DNA from: CAVZLD01 sp964522605
GTDB taxonomy: Bacteria > Planctomycetota > Planctomycetia > Pirellulales > Pirellulaceae
Assembly: GCA_964522605.1 (NCBI GenBank)
Contig: CAZFWV010000306.1
Location: forward strand, 1-8,294
DNA: 8,294 nt
Reading direction: 5' to 3'
Part shown: piece after piece, positions 6,801-8,294 of the stretch
Numbering within the stretch: the stretch's first letter is position 1
How the letters are laid out: each line of letters begins with the position of its first letter
Made by a program: the position numbers and the translations under genes
Notes under the pieces: model-generated
Told to the model about the DNA's origin: nothing
Database searches by the model: none
Seen by the model: only the letters and a program-made list of their open reading frames with translations

Positions 6801-7716
6801 TCGCCTCGATCGCATCGGCGGTCGTCCCGGAACCGTCGGCTCCCAGAAACTTCAGCGCCATGATCTGCACATCCCAGTTGACCCCGGCGATGCCGATTCC
6901 GTTGTCGCCCACTGCTCCGATGGTTCCCGCGACGTGGGTTCCGTGGTTGTGGTCATCCATCGGATTCCCGTCGCGATTGTAGAAGTCAAACCCGTGAACA
7001 TCGTCGACGTAGCCGTTGTTATCGTTGTCGATGTTATCGTTCGGCACCTCGCCCGAGTTAACCCAGATGTTGGCGGCCAAGTCCGGATGCAAATAGTCGA
7101 CTCCTGTATCGATGACCGCGACAATGCGGTTGCCAGTACCGGTGGTGACATCCCAAGCTTCTGGAGCATCGATATCGGCGTCGTACGTTCCCAGGTTCTG
7201 TCCTGTGTTATGGAAATCCCATTGCTCGGCAAATCGCGGGTCCGTCGATACGCCGGCAATCTGGACGCGATAGTTCGGCTCCGCATAGACAACGAGCGGA
7301 TCGGTCTGGAAGGCCGTCAGCGCTTCGCCAACTGAGAATCCCGCGCGCAGTTGCAGCTTCTGCAAGCCAGGGACTAACTCAAGGGATTGATCGACCCGTG
7401 CCCCGCGCAACGCCCGGTTCTCGTGAGCCTTCAGATAGCTCTGAGGCAAGACAACTTCCTCGGCAAATCGGACGAGGACACTGGACGACTCGTAACTGTC
7501 CGGATCAACCTGGAGTTGAGAAAAATCGAGCAGCCCCGAAACGCTGTCCGCCGCCAGCAGTTGTCGCTGTTCCAAAACCTCACGGCCAGCCAATCGTGCG
7601 AACCGCATCCGCGATGTGTTCCGAGATCGTGCATCGCGGGGGCGACGAGTGCGTTCGGAAGTGGGAGTGCCTGTTGTTGAACACGCGACTTTTCGCCGAC
7701 GATCCTGACCGAACAT
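3805..7716 (-). CDS. Secreted S8 subtilisin-like serine protease with three Ig-like/galactose-binding-like module pairs
   Basis: A 1303-residue exported protease. Residues 1-36 are basic; then FARLAGREVLEQRQLLAAD (39-57) is a LEPR-XLL-type N-terminus of planctomycete surface proteins, without a clear hydrophobic core. Residues about 75-155 resemble a subtilase propeptide. The catalytic domain (about 157-478) has Asp203 (VIDTGVD), His258 (HGTHVAG), oxyanion Asn318 (SNNSWGG) and Ser423 (GTSMAAPH): a complete triad, predicted active. An Asp/Asn-rich stretch (227-256) before the His suggests calcium sites. Residues 481-1278 are three 266-residue units, each a Big_5-like Ig domain ending in a DxDxDGxGGE loop followed by a FDFG...GYGW...DLGGSDxWVMINGL domain resembling the galactose-binding-like N-terminal domain of rhamnogalacturonan acetylesterase-type enzymes. 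The last 25 residues are acidic and show no PEP-CTERM or LPXTG. GAGGTAA (7723-7729) before the ATG supports the start; Met37 is an alternative. It likely degrades extracellular protein while bound to glycan (inferred). Confidence 0.95.
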   Translation of the reverse strand: MFGQDRRRKVACSTTGTPTSERTRRPRDARSRNTSRMRFARLAGREVLEQRQLLAADSVSGLLDFSQLQVDPDSYESSSVLVRFAEEVVLPQSYLKAHENRALRGARVDQSLELVPGLQKLQLRAGFSVGEALTAFQTDPLVVYAEPNYRVQIAGVSTDPRFAEQWDFHNTGQNLGTYDADIDAPEAWDVTTGTGNRIVAVIDTGVDYLHPDLAANIWVNSGEVPNDNIDNDNNGYVDDVHGFDFYNRDGNPMDDHNHGTHVAGTIGAVGDNGIGIAGVNWDVQIMALKFLGADGSGTTADAIEAINYAVANGAQISNNSWGGDPYSQALFDAVEDAGNAGHIFVAAAGNGNWIGMGLDNDAEPFYPASLELDNVVAVAATDRNDNLAIFSNYGASSVDLAAPGVSILSTTRNNTYTLQDGTSMAAPHVTGALSLVWDFDPSQTYQQVINRVLSAAEPVPALQGVTVTGGRLNLVDALIPDETGPKVAAIKPTGLTLDPLDRLRIDFNEPTDPTSFSLQQIQRLTGPEGDIQPISLEPVAGTVNRQYLLTFPLQTVPGHYELTILPGVRDRLGNIMDQDGDGVGGEEPDDVFVGQFQLADTVARFDFGPADSPVAANYTGVTRYDRYDPAVGYGWSEGTVYELSRGGEDLTRDFQYTHDATFAVDLPNAEYDVIVTLGESGAPHDEMGIFLEGVLVDSVTTAADEFLSPVHRVSVSDGQLNVRLKDLGGSDTWVMVNGLDIVFAGPDQTGPRIVSVEPEGTMVGPIDRVVVNFSESIDENSFSVDDITRLEGPSGLITPTSVNRLEGGRYEVLFDQQNEAGDYHVAIGSAITDVAGNLLDQNGNGIGGEMPDDSFTATFALEAGPEYVARFDFGPASSAIAEGYTGITRYDRYAADPGYGWVVGYVYEIARGTDPLTRDFNYTRDATFAVDLPNGEYEVIVTLGDMGMPHDEMGVYLEGALYDSVTTAAGEARATAYRVGIGDGQLTLRLKDLGGSDPWVMINGLDVVFVGPDLTGPRVASIEPEGTAVGPIDHIVVNFNETIDEATFTLDDITRLDGPTGTITPTELIRLDGNQFEVRFAPINTGGVFQIEIAPDIADAAGNLLDQDQDGVGGEVPDDEYSTQFTLEAGPEYVARLDFGPASSAVAEGFTGVTRAMRYAADRGYGWVVGYVYEIARGTDPLTRDFNYTRNATFGLDVANGQYDVVVTLGDMGMAHDQMGVFLEDTLFDSVTTAVGEAVSRTYRVDVTDGQLSLKLQDLGGSDPWVMINGLEVIALDNGAQANSLLASAVDQIMEESELDGLG
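3883..6276 (-). repeat. Three tandem 798 bp in-frame repeats in the protease gene
   Basis: The units are 5479-6276 (residues 481-746), 4681-5478 (747-1012) and 3883-4680 (1013-1278). Each opens with D-x-TGP-(K/R) and all are exactly 266 codons, with no net length change. Copies 2 and 3 are closest: 4159-4200 and 4957-4998 differ at one base in 42. Copy 1 is more diverged, above all in its Ig-like half. The pattern points to stepwise duplication, with the 2/3 duplication or a gene conversion the most recent event. Confidence 0.92.
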
Positions 7717-7950
7717 TTGTGCTTACCTCGAAAAACGAATGTGCAGAAACCGGTAAGGGTAACGATGGCGCAGAGAGTGCCAGATACTCCGAGACTAACC
7801 GGACAAGCCCTAATTGCAACGGCAACCGATACACAGAGCGCGAATTCTTCTTGACACTCGGTTCGGCTGTACTAGTCAGGAGGCGCGGGCAAGTTGCGCA
7901 AGAAGTGCAGATATCGAAAACTGCGCGCAATTCATTGTTGTCTGGCCCAC

Positions 7951-7999
7951 TTGGCCGCGCAGAGGGCATTGGCCGCGGAATTGCGCGGAAAGACGCGGA
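7951..7999 (+). repeat. Phased CGCGGA array, copy D
   Basis: CGCGGA cores begin at 7974, 7984 and 7994, exactly 10 bp apart. They are preceded by TTGGCCGCG at 7951 and 7969, an 18 bp direct repeat. ATTGGCCGCGGAA (7968-7980) and CGCGGAAAGACGCGGA (7984-7999) are exact matches to copy A near 2405, about 5.5 kb away. It lies about 235 bp upstream of the protease start, in the same orientation on the plus strand as copy A. Confidence 0.75.
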
Positions 8000-8268
8000 T
8001 GAGATTCCATCCAACTAGTCGATCACAGGGCATGCTGTGCGCGCATCTCCCGCCCCCGCACTCTTCGGCCCTTCATGCAGCGACATCAGAAGACCTTCGC
8101 CGAGCTCTGAACTCGACAATCTCTGCGGCTCTCTGCACTGCTAACGCTGAGTTTCTTGTCGGGCGGAGCGAATTCGATCATGCCGCAGTGTTGAGTTGTG
8201 TTTCTCCCTGGTTTGACTGTTGGCATTTGAAACGCAGCGCAGCCTTGGTCGGCAACTGGACTGGGTGC

Positions 8269-8285
8269 CACTGGCTCTGCCAGTG
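8269..8285. repeat. CACTGGC-TCT-GCCAGTG palindrome
   Basis: A perfect 7 bp inverted repeat around a 3-base centre lies next to the right edge, within a stretch reading GGGTGCCACTGGC. From memory, similar CACTGG/CCAGTG elements are dispersed between genes in several planctomycetes, but only one copy is in this window, so the repeat status is not shown here. No T-run follows, so it is not a standard terminator. Confidence 0.5.
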
Positions 8286-8294
8286 CTCTTCCTC

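Larger units (their letters stand above)
7717..8294. other. Gene-free region upstream of the protease to the right edge
   Basis: These 578 bp hold no coding region I can support: the open frames are short, overlap the protease start or the repeats, and lack motifs. The region should contain the protease promoter, read leftward, but no good -35/-10 pair was found. The ribosome binding site is GAGGTAA (complement of 7723-7729), with GAGG 9 bases before the ATG. Other contents are a CGCGGA array (7951-7999), CACAG/CTGTG around a GCATGC palindrome (8024-8039), two CTCTGC units 10 bp apart (8121, 8131) and a CACTGGC/GCCAGTG palindrome (8269-8285). Confidence 0.6.

Noticed and set aside
5743..7335. 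A 530-codon open frame on the plus strand opposite the protease gene.
   Set aside because: It lies codon-for-codon opposite the protease. In this register stops appear only where the sense gene uses TTA, CTA or TCA, codons that are rare there. It has no motif, while the sense frame has a full catalytic triad. The plus-strand frame at 4396-5202 has the same explanation.
7851..7856. A perfect TTGACA -35 on the plus strand.
   Set aside because: No -10-like hexamer lies 15-19 bp downstream, and no plus-strand gene follows that it could drive.
7951..7999. The 10 bp phased units as a CRISPR array.
   Set aside because: The units are only 6-9 bp with 1-4 bp spacers, far below CRISPR repeat and spacer lengths, and no cas gene is present.
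8086..8271. A 61-codon minus-strand frame near the right edge.
   Set aside because: It crosses repeat sequence (the CTCTGC units and the edge palindrome), has no motif and no clear ribosome binding site.

Overview
The window looks like chromosomal DNA from a planctomycete, probably of the Rhodopirellula/Pirellula type. This is inferred from three things. One is a very large secreted subtilase with an N-terminal LEQRQLLAAD motif, a variant of the LEPR-XLL signature of planctomycete surface proteins. Another is a NtrC-type regulator next to an AAA+ ATPase of the family linked to Flp pilus assembly. The third is long intergenic gaps carrying short phased GC-rich repeats. No rRNA, tRNA, CRISPR array, transposase or phage gene was seen.

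Layout from left to right. (1) The N-terminal two thirds of a sigma-54 activator with a degenerate receiver domain is on the minus strand and runs off the left edge (1-656). (2) After a 355 bp divergent gap, a complete 450-residue AAA+ ATPase is on the plus strand (1012-2364). (3) A 314 bp gap between convergent genes holds a CGCGGAA array and a 78 bp hairpin built from ACGGAT units. (4) A GNAT N-acetyltransferase is on the minus strand (2679-3125), divergent from (5) a small zinc-ribbon protein on the plus strand (3357-3644). (6) A second convergent gap holds an inverted pair of CGCGGA arrays (3683-3790). (7) A 1303-residue S8 subtilase on the minus strand fills almost half the window (3805-7716). 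Its C-terminal half is three tandem modules of exactly 266 residues. (8) A 578 bp region without genes (7717-8294) ends the window and carries further repeat copies.

The two left-hand genes may belong together: a sigma-54 regulator diverging from a Flp-pilus-type ATPase suggests the edge of a pilus or secretion locus outside the window. The acetyltransferase, zinc-ribbon protein and protease stand alone on alternating strands, with no sign of an operon. The protease is the most informative gene. It has a complete Asp-His-Ser triad and oxyanion Asn, a propeptide, calcium-type Asp/Asn-rich loops, and three copies of an Ig-like plus galactose-binding-like module pair, as expected of an exported protease that docks on polysaccharide or the cell surface.

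The most unusual features at DNA level are the 9-11 bp phased repeats (CGCGGA, ACGGAT and CTCTGC cores). They lie only in non-coding DNA, and in both convergent gaps they form inverted repeats. No clearly new multi-gene system could be demonstrated.
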